This document shows, one piece after another, positions 1 to 9,035 of a stretch of 64,000 bases of DNA (positions within the stretch are counted from its first letter, which is position 1; each line of letters starts with the position of its first letter). The DNA lies in the NCBI GenBank assembly GCA_963710645.1, contig CAVQBD010000001.1, positions 620,001 through 684,000 on the forward strand. Reading direction: 5' to 3'. Source of the stretch: FEB-10 sp963710645. GTDB lineage: Bacteria; Acidobacteriota; Thermoanaerobaculia; Thermoanaerobaculales; Sulfomarinibacteraceae. A model generated the notes under the pieces. It was not told the origin of the DNA. It saw nothing but the letters and a program-made list of their open reading frames with translations, and did no database searches. Both the position numbers and the translations under genes were made by a program.

Positions 1-57
1 TCCTCCGGGTGGGCGGGGGTTGACCGGAACCCGGAACCCGGAACACGTGGGTGGGGG
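1..57. repeat. Intergenic G-rich box plus CCGGAAC heptamer repeats
   Basis: Positions 5-17 carry a G-tract box (CCGGGTGGGCGGG) that recurs in many intergenic regions of this window. Positions 24-44 are three perfect tandem copies of the heptamer CCGGAAC. No coding signal is visible. Confidence 0.6.
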
Positions 58-1188
58 CTAGGGCACCGTGTTTGACCACGCGGTCGTATCGCCAGATTCG
101 AATCCATCTTCGAAACCGGTGAACTCGGCTCCCCAGTCGCCGAGCGGAGTCAGGGTCGGGCCCGCCCGCTTGCACTCGTAGATATTCACGCCGAGCACGT
201 CGTGGACCCCGCCCCGGTACCACATGACGACGTCGGTGTCCTCCACCTGCTCGCCGTCGACGATGGAGTCAACGTTGACCGCACACCCGCCTCCGGAGTC
301 GTTGAGCTCGTCTGAGTGGTAGAGGGAGACCATGAGATCCGTCTGCGAGAAGGTGTCCGCCGCGAGGAGGATGTCCTGGGCGCCGGGAGTGAGGCGATAG
401 CCCCGACCGGTGGCGCCGTCGTGCACCTCCCACACCACCGAACCGTCCTCCCAGGTGCGGTCGTCCTCCTGCGCGACGAGTCCCGGAAGGCTGCCGCCCA
501 CCTGGGTCACGCTGTCTCCTCCGGCGTCGTCGATATCGAAGTCGAGACGCCAGTAGGCGTGGTGACGGTGTGAGGCGTTGCCGCAGGCGTCGGAGTAGGT
601 GCCGAAGCCGAACTGAGGTTCGATGGTGCCGTCAAGCCAGAAAGTCCAACGCATGTCGTAGCGGTACCAGCCGGCCTGCGCCTGGGTGGTGAGTAAGAGG
701 TGGTCAGCAAAATACTCGGCGCTGACACCCACGAGACACTCGCCCGGGGGGGTTCCGACCCAGGGGCAGTCCCCCGGGGGAGTCAGTGGCTCGGTGGCGT
801 GGTCGCACACCGTCTCGGCAGGGAACGGCGGCTCGAAGAGGTCGGGGCTGACCGGGTTGGCCGTGCGGTAGTCGTGTTCAGAGTCCAGCCAATCGCGGAA
901 ACACCCGCAGCCACCCGGATCGTAATCGACGTTCAAGATAGGTACGTGACCCCTCTTGAGGACCAGGATGCCCCGGTAGTGTGCGTTGCGGATTTCCAGC
1001 CCTGAACCGGAGTTTGCGCTGGAATCCTGCGGTCTCAGCCAGCAGAACTCCCACACCGGGTTATCCTCCGGCCAGCTCATGAGGTTTTCGTTGGCCCCGT
1101 CACAGACCGGTGATGCGGCCGCTGCCGGGAGCGCGAACCCGACGATGACGAGAGCGAGAGATGCAATGAAGAGTGATGCCCGAGTCAT
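58..1188 (-). CDS. Exported copper amine oxidase-like catalytic-domain protein, degenerate
   Basis: 376 aa with a signal peptide (residues 1-24, ending PAAAA). The ATG at 1188 overlaps the stop of the upstream gene (ATGA) and has a GGGGG-type Shine-Dalgarno. Residues 62-100 and 172-335 resemble the C-terminal catalytic domain of copper amine oxidases: WTFWLDGTIE at 181-190, then HRHH (H207, H209) where the family has its Cu-binding HxH, and WYRGGVHDV (H329) near the third Cu ligand. The topaquinone motif, normally N-Y-D/E, reads W174-Y175-R176. The stretch that usually carries the catalytic Asp (GEYG region) is missing. It is therefore probably a non-amine-oxidase relative or an altered enzyme. 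The C-terminus is the tag DGFESGDTTAWSNT. It is likely cotranscribed with the genes ending at 1185 and 1761. Confidence 0.6.
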   Translation of the reverse strand: MTRASLFIASLALVIVGFALPAAAASPVCDGANENLMSWPEDNPVWEFCWLRPQDSSANSGSGLEIRNAHYRGILVLKRGHVPILNVDYDPGGCGCFRDWLDSEHDYRTANPVSPDLFEPPFPAETVCDHATEPLTPPGDCPWVGTPPGECLVGVSAEYFADHLLLTTQAQAGWYRYDMRWTFWLDGTIEPQFGFGTYSDACGNASHRHHAYWRLDFDIDDAGGDSVTQVGGSLPGLVAQEDDRTWEDGSVVWEVHDGATGRGYRLTPGAQDILLAADTFSQTDLMVSLYHSDELNDSGGGCAVNVDSIVDGEQVEDTDVVMWYRGGVHDVLGVNIYECKRAGPTLTPLGDWGAEFTGFEDGFESGDTTAWSNTVP

Positions 1189-1712
1189 TGTGGGACCCCC
1201 TGATTCCAGCTGTCGCGATACACGACGCTGTCCTTTGTGAGATCCACCACCGCGCGGAAGAGGGGAGCTCCGCCGTTGCCGAGCCGGAAGGCGAAGATCT
1301 GCAGGCACCTGGTGCGCGGTCCGCAGGCCTTGCCCGCAGCCTCGTCCAGGATGAAGCCTCCGGAGACATAGGCCTTGAGATCCTCGATGATCTGGCCCAA
1401 CGAAGGATCCGCGAGCACGATACCGATGGCCGAGTCGATTTCCTCAGCGGATGGGGTCGGCACCCGCTGCGCCGGGCGGCGCTCGATGAGCTGTCCGCCG
1501 TCGTCATAGATCTGATGGAAAGCCAGCCCGACGTCATAGTCGAAGACCAGCTCCATCCGACCCGAAACCTGCCGTCCCTCGATCTCGATGGTTTCGTCCC
1601 AGGAGCGCAGGACGCGAATTGCGTCGGCGTCGCCGGCCATGACCGGGGTTGCCGACGCAAAGGCTGTCAACAGCCCAGCGCAGCACAAAGTGACCTGGAG
1701 TGCAGCTCTCAT
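1185..1712 (-). CDS. Small exported protein resembling amine-oxidase N-terminal domain
   Basis: 175 aa with a signal peptide (about 1-26, cleavage near VMA-GD). The mature part resembles the small alpha/beta N2/N3 domains that precede the catalytic domain of copper amine oxidases: a TPSAEEIDSAIGIVL helix start near residue 86 and a final strand pair ending AVVDLTKDSVV, like the VDL..kv. signature of the N3 domain. Its stop overlaps the start of the next gene by 4 nt (ATGA), so the two products are probably made in equal amounts and may associate. The homology call is from motif resemblance only. Without it this would be a hypothetical exported protein. Confidence 0.5.
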   Translation of the reverse strand: MRAALQVTLCCAGLLTAFASATPVMAGDADAIRVLRSWDETIEIEGRQVSGRMELVFDYDVGLAFHQIYDDGGQLIERRPAQRVPTPSAEEIDSAIGIVLADPSLGQIIEDLKAYVSGGFILDEAAGKACGPRTRCLQIFAFRLGNGGAPLFRAVVDLTKDSVVYRDSWNQGVPQ

Positions 1713-1760
1713 GGTTCGAGTCCTTTCACGTTCATCGCGTGTCCTCCATCGATCGGCGGA

Positions 1761-3005
1761 TCAAGGATTGGTGTTCGACCACGCCGTGGTGTCGCCCGAT
1801 TCGAATCCGTCGGCAAGGATCTCGTCGGTGGGCGAGGCGTCAATAATTCGGTAGACGGCACCATTGTTGTTGACGTGATCGGCGACGTACAACTCGCCGT
1901 CCTCATCCTCGCCAAAGGCGCTGATGTTCAGATTGGTGCTCAGCAGGACGGAGCTCGACCAATTGCCTCCGTCGTTGTTGCCGCCCCAGATGATTCCGGT
2001 GCAGTAGTCGCCGTACAGATAGGTGCCGGCGAGATTGGGAAATTGGGTGCCCCGGTAGCGAAAACCGCCGGTGATGGAGCATCCCTGGGCGTGAGAATAC
2101 TCGAAGATGGGGGCCACATAGTCTTCGATGGGTCCGCACCCCGAAGTGTTGTAGGGGTGTTCGCCCTCATAGCAGCGCCATCCGTAGTTCTCACCGCCGG
2201 AGCTGGATGCCGGTTGGTAATCGATTTCTTCCCAGGCGTTCTGGCCCACGTCCCCGATGAACAGGTCCCCCGAAGTCAGGTCGAAACTGAAACGCCAGGG
2301 ATTTCTGAGTCCAAACGCCCAGATTTCGTCAAGACCCTCCTGGCCCACAAACGGATTGTCAGCCGGAATCTCGTATGGAGGGAATCCGTCCACGTCGATC
2401 CTGAGGATCTTGCCGAGCAGGGTGTCCACACGCTGGCCGGAATTCAAAGTGTCGCCTCCCAGGCCGCCGTCGCCGAGCCCGATGTAGAGATACCCGTCCG
2501 GTCCGAAGGCGACCTGTCCGCCGTTGTGATTCGACCAGGGCTGTGGATAGGTGAAGATCTGCACTTCGCTGGCAGGGTTGGCCAGATTCGGGTCTCCGTC
2601 CATGACCTCGAAACTCGACACCACGGTGATGTGATCCACATCCGGGTCGTTCTCGGTGTCTGGCGCGCTGTAGTAGACGAAGAACCGACCGTTGTTTGCG
2701 TAGTCGGGATGGAAAGCGAGGCCGAGCAATCCCTTCTCCCCGCCGGAGGTCACCGCCGGGTCGATGTCGAGGAATGGTGTCGCGAGAAGTTGGGATCCGT
2801 CCCAAATCCTGATGGCGCCCCGTTGTTCCACGATGAACAGCCGACCGGATTGGTCGTTGGCGTGGGTCATCACCACCGGTTCGTCGAGTCCGCTGACCAC
2901 GAGCTGGAGATCGAGCTCGGGGGAGCCGGCCAGCAACACAGGGGTGAACGCGCAAACGGCCCAGAACGTGGCCCCGAGCACGGTTGAGGTGATTGATGTC
3001 TTCAC
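1761..3005 (-). CDS. Exported PQQ-dependent sugar dehydrogenase (GSDH/YliI family)
   Basis: 414 aa beta-propeller of the soluble aldose sugar dehydrogenase type, expected to oxidise sugars in the periplasm with PQQ. A GTG start at 3005 is chosen because GGAGGA lies 5 nt upstream and it begins a clean signal peptide (about 1-27, ending LLAG); the in-frame ATG farther upstream gives an unnatural N-terminus. Family signatures: GGEKGLLGLAFHPDY, NHNGGQVAFGPDGYLYIG and GLRNPWRFSFD. The last 17 residues are the tag LADGFESGDTTAWSNTNP, shared with the gene ending at 58. It is the likely first gene of a three-gene operon with the amine-oxidase-like pair. Confidence 0.85.
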   Translation of the reverse strand: MKTSITSTVLGATFWAVCAFTPVLLAGSPELDLQLVVSGLDEPVVMTHANDQSGRLFIVEQRGAIRIWDGSQLLATPFLDIDPAVTSGGEKGLLGLAFHPDYANNGRFFVYYSAPDTENDPDVDHITVVSSFEVMDGDPNLANPASEVQIFTYPQPWSNHNGGQVAFGPDGYLYIGLGDGGLGGDTLNSGQRVDTLLGKILRIDVDGFPPYEIPADNPFVGQEGLDEIWAFGLRNPWRFSFDLTSGDLFIGDVGQNAWEEIDYQPASSSGGENYGWRCYEGEHPYNTSGCGPIEDYVAPIFEYSHAQGCSITGGFRYRGTQFPNLAGTYLYGDYCTGIIWGGNNDGGNWSSSVLLSTNLNISAFGEDEDGELYVADHVNNNGAVYRIIDASPTDEILADGFESGDTTAWSNTNP

Positions 3006-3216
3006 GAGTCCTCCGATTCCCGATTGAGGTGGCTGGACATCCGCACACATGATAACCGGAATCATCTGCACAACCCTGGGCGGTGGCTGCCCTATTCCGG
3101 CACCCGCTTGCCAGATCAAAACACGAAGGGTTGCGCGTGGTATCGTTTCGCCGGCAACCTCGCGGAATGGCTGTCCCCAGCCGACGTGGTGGGCTGAAAA
3201 TCAGGAGGGCTGCAAG

Positions 3217-6099
3217 GTGACGGAATCTCAATGGGGTCGATTTGCAGAGAAGGTGCGGCTTGCCCTCGCGACGTCTCGATCCAACCAACCCGAAAGCGGG
3301 ACGTCGGGACTCGAAGTGGAGTTCAATATCCTGGATCGGGACCTGGTTCCGGTGGCCCGGGTCGGCTGCGGCCCGGAGAGCAGATCATTCGCCGATTATC
3401 TCTACGCCGATCGTCTGCCGGAATGGGCCCGGGTTCGTTTCCAGCTTGAGGTCTTCCACTGGATGACCGAATTGACGACCCGGCCCTTCTTTTCTCCAGT
3501 GGCCACCGCCGCCGAGGCGCGCCTCCTGGAGGGCGTTCTGCTCAACACGCTGGCCGATCTGAAACTGTCCTTCGGAGAGGAGTTTTTTGCCCATCACGGC
3601 AATATCCCCCATCCGGTGGAGGTCACGATCGACAGCATCCCGGACGGTTGGAACCTGGCGCGGAAGAGGTATCTCCGGCGCTGCGTGGAACTGTTCGGGA
3701 GCCGACTCGCCACCGCCGGAATCCACACTAACCACTCCTATCCCGAGGCCCTGTTGTCGTGGGATTTCGTGCACCTTCCGGTCCATAGGCGTCGTGACAG
3801 CTCGCTGGAGGACTATCGCAATCAGTCAGTGATTCGGGCGACCCGGCTGCTGCGGCCCTATTGTTCGGTCTTCGTGGCCATGAGTGCCGCGTCGCCCATC
3901 GGACTCGATGATGTGGATGGGGAAATCGTCCCGGTGCTGACCGACATCGACTCGCAGCGCTTGCTGGCCTTCCCGAATCCCGAGAATCTCGACGTGCCTG
4001 GGCTGTATTCCAGCCACGCGGATTACCTCGAGATCTCCTACGGTCTGGTGCGGAACGGGGTCCGATTTGGGGCCAATAACTGGACACCGGTCAGGGCGCG
4101 GTCGGACGTGGAGCCGGTCAATCGGAATATCCAGACCACCTCGGAGCAGCTCCGTGATCTCTACCAGCGGGGGATCTTCGCCACGGGTGAGCACGGCAGC
4201 TTGGAAGAGGCAGAGAGAACCGTGGTCGTGGAAAATTTGTGCGCTCGGGTCGACCTTCCCATGAACCGGGTCGAGGTCCGTACCGATGAGGGTGGCGACA
4301 GTTTCGAGCTGTCAGTGGCCAAAGTGGCGTTCAAGGATCTTCTTATGCTGCGGATCTATGCCGATCCGGATCTGGGAGCCGGCTACGAATACGACGCCCG
4401 CGACGTGGCTCGGGCACGAGCCAACGAGATGGCTGCCGCCCGCGACGGACTCGATGCCCGCATCATCGATCCCTGGAACGGCGGCGAAACCACCGTGCGC
4501 CGGTTCCTGGCGACCACCCTTGACGATATTGCACCGTTGGCCGAGGCTTTGGGCCAGGGCGATTTGTTGGAACCACTGGCCGAGATGGCTGGCGGCGGCC
4601 CCAACCCTGCCCAGTGCATCCGCTCGTGGTTCATGGATCGTCTCGGCACGCAGGCGCGTCCGGCGCCTTCGGGGGGCGTTGTGTTGCCCCGCCAGCTGAT
4701 CCGCGAGTGGCACGCAGAACGACAGCGCACAGTGGAGACCGAGGTCTGCCGGATCGCCGAAGATGGGGCGATGGGAGGTGAGGAAAGGGTCCACCTCAAG
4801 CCGTTGATCAAACACCTGCGTCAAATGGGACAGGCCCAGCCCGGTGGGCCGGTGCGGATCGGGGGGAACGGACCCGAACTGCACTTCGATGGCGTGGATG
4901 ACCTCACTGCCGAGGTCTTGACGCTGGCCACCGAGCTCGTGGCCATCCCCTCGGTGACCAACTGCCCCGACGAAAGGTTGGACGATGTGCGGACCTGCGG
5001 CAGGCTGATTGCAGGGGTGCTGTCCAACGCGGGTTGTGAGGTGAAGCTCTACGAGGACGGCGTCTACCCGTCGCTGATGGCCGGATTTCCCGGCGGTCTG
5101 ACCGCACCGATCATGCTCAGCGGGCATTTCGATGTGGTGCCACCCCATCCCAACGACAGCCAGTTCGATGCGCGGTTGGAGGGTGACTACCTGTGGGGTC
5201 GGGGTGCCGCCGACATGAAGACCGTGGTAGCCAGCATGATGGTGTGGATGCGCCGGCGTCTCCAGGCGGGGCCGCCGTACCCACCGATCAATTTAATGCT
5301 GGTGGGCAACGAAGAAAATGGGGAGGGCGAACCCTTCGGGACACCCCATGTGCTCGCGGACCTCAAACAGCAGCACGATTGGGAGCCGGAGATCATGCTC
5401 GTGGGCGAGCGTACCGGGGAGAGAGGCGACGAGTTCTTCGGCTCGGTCTGTGTGGCCAATCGGGGCATCGTGCGTCTCCGCATTGTGGCCGAGGGCAAGC
5501 GGGGACACAGCGGAACGGGAGCTGTGCCGGGCGACCTGCTGGACCGTCTCATCGAGGTGAGGTCGGTGCTGTCGACCCTATTCCCCAGGTACCTGACGCT
5601 GTCCAGCTTCGACGGCTGGGAGTCCACCGCCCGGTTTCCGTTCCTGAACGTGGGCGAGGACGGGGTGTACAACATCACGGCAGGGGAGGGGGTGCTCGGG
5701 GTGGAGGTGCGGCCGATCCCCGGGGACGACATTTCGGGTTTGGTGAAGGAACTCCGCACCCTGACCAGGGAGCTTGGACAAGAGGTCGTTGTGGAAACTC
5801 TGGAGGCCGGCATCCGCTGTCCAGAAGACAACCCCCACCTCCGGCGGCTGTTGAACGCGGTGACCGAGGTCTCCGGCGAACCGGCTCGGGTGGGTCGCAA
5901 GAAACCAGGTTCATCGGCCCGATTCGCTCCGGGCGGCAATGCCGTGGTGTGGGGTCAAACGGGCATCGGCCCCCACGCGCCGGACGAGCGACACTACATC
6001 CCCTCCATCGCACCCTATTTGAAGGTCCTCGACCGGTTCGCGGATTCGTATCTGGAGGATGGTGCGAAGGGGAGAAGGGGAGAAGGGGAGAGGGAGTAG
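3217..6099 (+). CDS. Fusion of GCS2-like ligase domain and M20 metallohydrolase
   Basis: 960 aa. The start is GTG 3217, with AGGAGG 8 nt upstream. Residues about 15-480 resemble glutamate-cysteine ligase family 2 (GLEVEFNIL near the start, AMSAASPIGLDD, later VEVRTDEG). Residues about 555-945 are a complete M20 peptidase/deacylase: GHFDVV (H637), GRGAADMK (D666), NEENGE (E699/E700), GERTGE (E731) and GPHAPDERH (H920), so all metal ligands and the catalytic Glu are present. There is no signal peptide, so it is cytoplasmic. The two halves suggest a protein that both makes and cleaves an amide bond, or that hydrolyses a gamma-glutamyl-type compound. The substrate is unknown. The M20 part is secure; the GCS2 assignment is moderate. 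It is transcribed alone. Confidence 0.75.
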   Translation: MTESQWGRFAEKVRLALATSRSNQPESGTSGLEVEFNILDRDLVPVARVGCGPESRSFADYLYADRLPEWARVRFQLEVFHWMTELTTRPFFSPVATAAEARLLEGVLLNTLADLKLSFGEEFFAHHGNIPHPVEVTIDSIPDGWNLARKRYLRRCVELFGSRLATAGIHTNHSYPEALLSWDFVHLPVHRRRDSSLEDYRNQSVIRATRLLRPYCSVFVAMSAASPIGLDDVDGEIVPVLTDIDSQRLLAFPNPENLDVPGLYSSHADYLEISYGLVRNGVRFGANNWTPVRARSDVEPVNRNIQTTSEQLRDLYQRGIFATGEHGSLEEAERTVVVENLCARVDLPMNRVEVRTDEGGDSFELSVAKVAFKDLLMLRIYADPDLGAGYEYDARDVARARANEMAAARDGLDARIIDPWNGGETTVRRFLATTLDDIAPLAEALGQGDLLEPLAEMAGGGPNPAQCIRSWFMDRLGTQARPAPSGGVVLPRQLIREWHAERQRTVETEVCRIAEDGAMGGEERVHLKPLIKHLRQMGQAQPGGPVRIGGNGPELHFDGVDDLTAEVLTLATELVAIPSVTNCPDERLDDVRTCGRLIAGVLSNAGCEVKLYEDGVYPSLMAGFPGGLTAPIMLSGHFDVVPPHPNDSQFDARLEGDYLWGRGAADMKTVVASMMVWMRRRLQAGPPYPPINLMLVGNEENGEGEPFGTPHVLADLKQQHDWEPEIMLVGERTGERGDEFFGSVCVANRGIVRLRIVAEGKRGHSGTGAVPGDLLDRLIEVRSVLSTLFPRYLTLSSFDGWESTARFPFLNVGEDGVYNITAGEGVLGVEVRPIPGDDISGLVKELRTLTRELGQEVVVETLEAGIRCPEDNPHLRRLLNAVTEVSGEPARVGRKKPGSSARFAPGGNAVVWGQTGIGPHAPDERHYIPSIAPYLKVLDRFADSYLEDGAKGRRGEGERE

Positions 6100-6494
6100 G
6101 CACCTAGGGCAATTCGAAATTCGAAGACCCCCACCCGCCCCGGCAGGCGGCAAGTCGCAGAATGCATGCCGCCGCACATGTCATTGAGAGCGAGGGAGCA
6201 AAGCGACCGAGTCGAAGAACCTGGGTGAAGGCAGTGAACGCCGGGTACCCACCCGCCCAGATCCTTCGTCGCTGCGCTCCTCAGGATGACAGCAGCAGCG
6301 GTTCCGACCGTTGCAGCGCAGCCTGGGGCCTGAATTCCCCGATCAATCGAAGCCAAAACTGCAGCCGAGACGGCTGCTCCACAACTGTCCTCCGGGTGGG
6401 TGGAGGGCCCCTCGGAACCCGGAACTCGGAAGCCGCGTCATCGGCCGGGCGGCGGATCGAGCATCCAGCATCGAGCATCCGGGTGGGCGGGAGA
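6100..6494. repeat. Intergenic repeat cluster
   Basis: No gene is visible. It holds a pair of inverted REP-like units (about 6178-6220 and 6253-6291, with TCGAAG/CCTTCG cores and ends reading GTCAT and ATGAC). An inverted copy of the 80-bp element lies at about 6309-6388. Heptamer-period units GGAACCC/GGAACTC/GGAAGCC lie at 6414-6434, and a G-tract box at 6478-6490. Confidence 0.65.
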
Positions 6495-7514
6495 TCAATT
6501 CCCGTCGAAGAACCCCCCGATGCCGCCCATCTTGCCGAGCACCGAGCCCTCACCCTTGTCCTTGCCCCCGGCCTGGGGGGCCGATCGCCAGATCCTGCCG
6601 GCGAGGCGGCTGAAGGGCAGCGATTGGAGCCACACGGTTCCAGGGCCCGTGAGGCGGGCGAAAAAGAAGCCCTCGCCACCAAAGATCGCGCTTTTGACCC
6701 CACCCACGAATTGCACGTCATAGTCGATCGACGAGTCCAGAGCGACGATGCAACCCGTGTCGACTCGGAGCGTCTCGGCCGGTCCGAGTTCGCGTTCGAC
6801 GATGGTGCCACCGGCGTGGACGAAGGCCAGCCCGTTGCCCTCCAGCTTCTGCATGATGAATCCCTCGCCGCCGAAGAGCCCAGTCCCGAGCTTCTTCTGG
6901 AAGGCGATCCCCACCGACACTCCACGGGCCGCGCACAGAAAGGCGTCCTTTTGGCAGACGAGTCTACCGCCCAGCTTTTTGAGATTCATGGGAATGATCT
7001 TCCCAGGATACGGAGCGGCAAACGCGACGTTTTGGGTCCCCGAACCGCGGTTGGAAAACACGGTCATGAACAGGCTCTCTCCGGTCAGCAGTCGTTTGCC
7101 GGCGCCCACCAGTGAGTCGACGAAACTGCCACCCGCTTCGCTGCCGTCGCCAAAGATGGTCTCCATTTCGATGTCGTGGCCCATGTACATCATGCTGCCG
7201 GCTTCGGCCACCACGCTCTCGCCGGGATCGAGTCCGATGTCCACATACTGCATCTCGGATCCACCGATTTCGAAATCCACGTCGTCGGCCACCGGTCCGC
7301 CGGTTCGCAGCGGTGGGGGTGGCGACAGGGTGGATGCGAAATCCGCGGCGAAGCTGGCAACCGACTCGGCCTTGGCCCACTCGGACATTCCCGGGCCATA
7401 CACATGGTGTCTCGGGCCGTAGGTGCCGGCGCGGAAACCCTGCCTGAGTTCCTCCTCGCTCATGGGTCCGATGGTCTTGCCGTCTGATGCCACATACCAC
7501 TGCGTCTCGTTCAT
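6495..7514 (-). CDS. GYF_2-AIM24 (TIGR00266) family protein
   Basis: 339 aa, no signal peptide. Residues 1-50 form a GYF_2-type domain (WYVASDGKTIGPMSEEEL, then a conserved aromatic/Glu pattern). After a Pro-rich linker, residues about 78-300 match the AIM24/TIGR00266 fold: EAGSMMYM, FGGEGFIMQKLEGNG, FGGEGFFFARLTGPG. Two FGGEGF repeats mark the tandem beta-sheet halves. The C-terminus is Gly-rich (GKMGGIGGFFDGN). The biochemical role of the family in bacteria is unclear; GYF_2 domains often sit in membrane-associated housekeeping proteins. It is an isolated gene flanked by repeat-rich spacers. Confidence 0.85.
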   Translation of the reverse strand: MNETQWYVASDGKTIGPMSEEELRQGFRAGTYGPRHHVYGPGMSEWAKAESVASFAADFASTLSPPPPLRTGGPVADDVDFEIGGSEMQYVDIGLDPGESVVAEAGSMMYMGHDIEMETIFGDGSEAGGSFVDSLVGAGKRLLTGESLFMTVFSNRGSGTQNVAFAAPYPGKIIPMNLKKLGGRLVCQKDAFLCAARGVSVGIAFQKKLGTGLFGGEGFIMQKLEGNGLAFVHAGGTIVERELGPAETLRVDTGCIVALDSSIDYDVQFVGGVKSAIFGGEGFFFARLTGPGTVWLQSLPFSRLAGRIWRSAPQAGGKDKGEGSVLGKMGGIGGFFDGN

Positions 7515-7964
7515 GGTGCCTCCCCGGTCGTGTCAGGAGAGAATAACGTAACCCGATTCGTTGAGATCTGATCACGAAGGGATGAATTTTGAATTTTCAA
7601 TTTTGAAATCTCAATTTCAAGACCAACCCCACGGATGAACCAGGTGGGTGGAAGAAATCCAAAATCGAAATTCGAAAATCCAGCCGGCTTGAAACATCTG
7701 AGTACGGATTTGTAGCGCAGCCGTCTCGGCTGCACTCTCTCTGCCATTGACCGCGCAAATGCAGACCCCAGGCTGCGTCATAACTGCTCTCAGGGCAACA
7801 AGACTATGAACGTTCGACGTTGCACGTCGGATACACCCTCTGCGCCTGGTTGGTGGTTAAGACGCGGAGATCCTTCGACTCGCTTCGCTCGCTCAGGATG
7901 ACACGTTGATGGTCCCGGGCGGGCGGGGGCAATTCAGAATTAAAAATTCAGAATTGAGAATTCG
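7515..7964. repeat. Intergenic AT-rich and REP-like repeats
   Basis: No gene is seen. About 7580-7680 is AT-rich with overlapping GAATTTT/TTCAATTT words. A diverged copy of the 80-bp element lies at about 7708-7786, a REP-like unit (CCTTCGACTCGC to GGATGACA) at 7869-7903, and an AATTCAGAATT-type cluster at 7930-7962. Confidence 0.6.
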
Positions 7965-8648
7965 TTACCAGAGGTTTTGCTGATCCACCGGCGCGATGCA
8001 CTCCGCGTCGTCGTTGACCGGTTTGTTGACCCTCGTGCTCACCGCGAAGGCCTCCATATCGTCCGGCGGGAACGGAATCAGGAGCTGTTCGAGGCGGGAG
8101 GGGTTCGGTTGGTTCGGGGCGAGCCACTCGGTGTAGCTTGACGGCGACAGGATGACCGGCATCCGGTCGTGGATTTCCGACACCAGATCGTTGGGCGTTG
8201 TGGTGATGATGGTGCACGACTCGATGGGTTCTCCATCGGCCGGACGCCAACGTTCCCACAGTCCGGCAAAGGCAAACAATCGATGGTCTGTGAAACGAAT
8301 CAGGTAGGGCTGTTTGGCCGCCCCGGTCTTCATCCACTCATAGAACCCGTCCGCAGGAATCAGACATCGTCTGCTCTTCACCGCGGCCCGGAAGGACGGT
8401 TTGGATGCCGCCGTTTCGCCGCGGGCATTGATGAGACGCGCGCCAATCTTCGCTTCCTTGGCCCATGACGGGATCAGTCCCCAGCGAACCGTATTCATTT
8501 CTCGGCCGCCGCCCTCGGCCGCGCGAACGATCACAACCATTTGGGTTGGAGCGATGTTGTATCGAGGCTCGATGTCTGCGATTTCGGGGGCGTCGAAGAC
8601 CTTGGCAAGGACCCGCGCCGAGACCGTGAGGGTGAAGCGGCCGCACAT
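7965..8648 (-). CDS. SRAP-domain DNA-protein crosslink protein (YedK/HMCES family)
   Basis: 227 aa, the normal length. SRAP proteins shield abasic sites in single-stranded DNA by forming a thiazolidine crosslink through Cys2. The sequence starts MCGRF (Cys2 exposed after Met removal) and keeps N74 (INARGET), E104 (GFYEW) and H160 (HDRMPVIL), which line up with the E. coli YedK catalytic set. WGLIPSW at 56-62 is also typical. No SOS-box-like site or partner gene is evident upstream. It is probably a monocistronic housekeeping repair gene. Confidence 0.93.
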   Translation of the reverse strand: MCGRFTLTVSARVLAKVFDAPEIADIEPRYNIAPTQMVVIVRAAEGGGREMNTVRWGLIPSWAKEAKIGARLINARGETAASKPSFRAAVKSRRCLIPADGFYEWMKTGAAKQPYLIRFTDHRLFAFAGLWERWRPADGEPIESCTIITTTPNDLVSEIHDRMPVILSPSSYTEWLAPNQPNPSRLEQLLIPFPPDDMEAFAVSTRVNKPVNDDAECIAPVDQQNLW

Positions 8649-9035
8649 CAGGCCGATGATAGTCCAGAAAGGCGTCAGGGGGCAGGGGGGCAGTCCCCCG
8701 CCACCCGGGACATCCGCAGATCACACAGATCGACACAGATAGGAAACCTCGAGGCCTCCGCCCACCCGGACACGAGAAACGAGATCCCCTGCCGGCCCGA
8801 AGCGCGTGTGTGGTGCGGCCGTGTCGGCTGCAACTCCAGACTCCTTTGGCTGTGGTGATGCAGGCGGGACGCCTGCTCCGCAATGGATCGTCCGACTGTC
8901 ATCCTTCGATTCGTTCGCTGCGCTCGCTCACTCAGGATGACAGTGTTGGGCTGGGGGCCCGGCATCCGGGATCCGGGTGGTTGGGGGTGTTCCCTGCTCC
9001 CTTGCGCTAAGATGCTCCCGCTTCGGGAGGGACGA
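8649..9035. repeat. Intergenic region with 80-bp element and REP-like unit
   Basis: An 80-bp element occupies about 8806-8885 (right end GACGCCTGCTCCGCAATG). A REP-like unit lies at 8897-8942. CCGGGATCCGGGTGG words follow, then the leader of the S9 peptidase gene. Confidence 0.65.
9015..9029 (+). promoter_or_regulatory. Hairpin overlapping the S9 peptidase Shine-Dalgarno
   Basis: CTCCCG-CTT-CGGGAG forms a perfect 6-bp stem with a 3-nt loop. Its right arm contains most of the GGGAGG ribosome-binding site (9025-9030) for the ATG at 9036. It could limit translation initiation. A TAAGAT hexamer at 9008-9013 is a possible -10 but lacks a good -35. Confidence 0.35.

Noticed and set aside
91..110. 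tRNA T-arm-like GATTCGAATCC (also near 1798)
   Set aside because: It encodes the GFES part of the C-terminal tag in both genes; no cloverleaf can be drawn.
1173..2987. Long plus-strand frame of 604 codons
   Set aside because: It is antisense to three well-supported minus genes with signal peptides and family motifs; a by-product of high GC.
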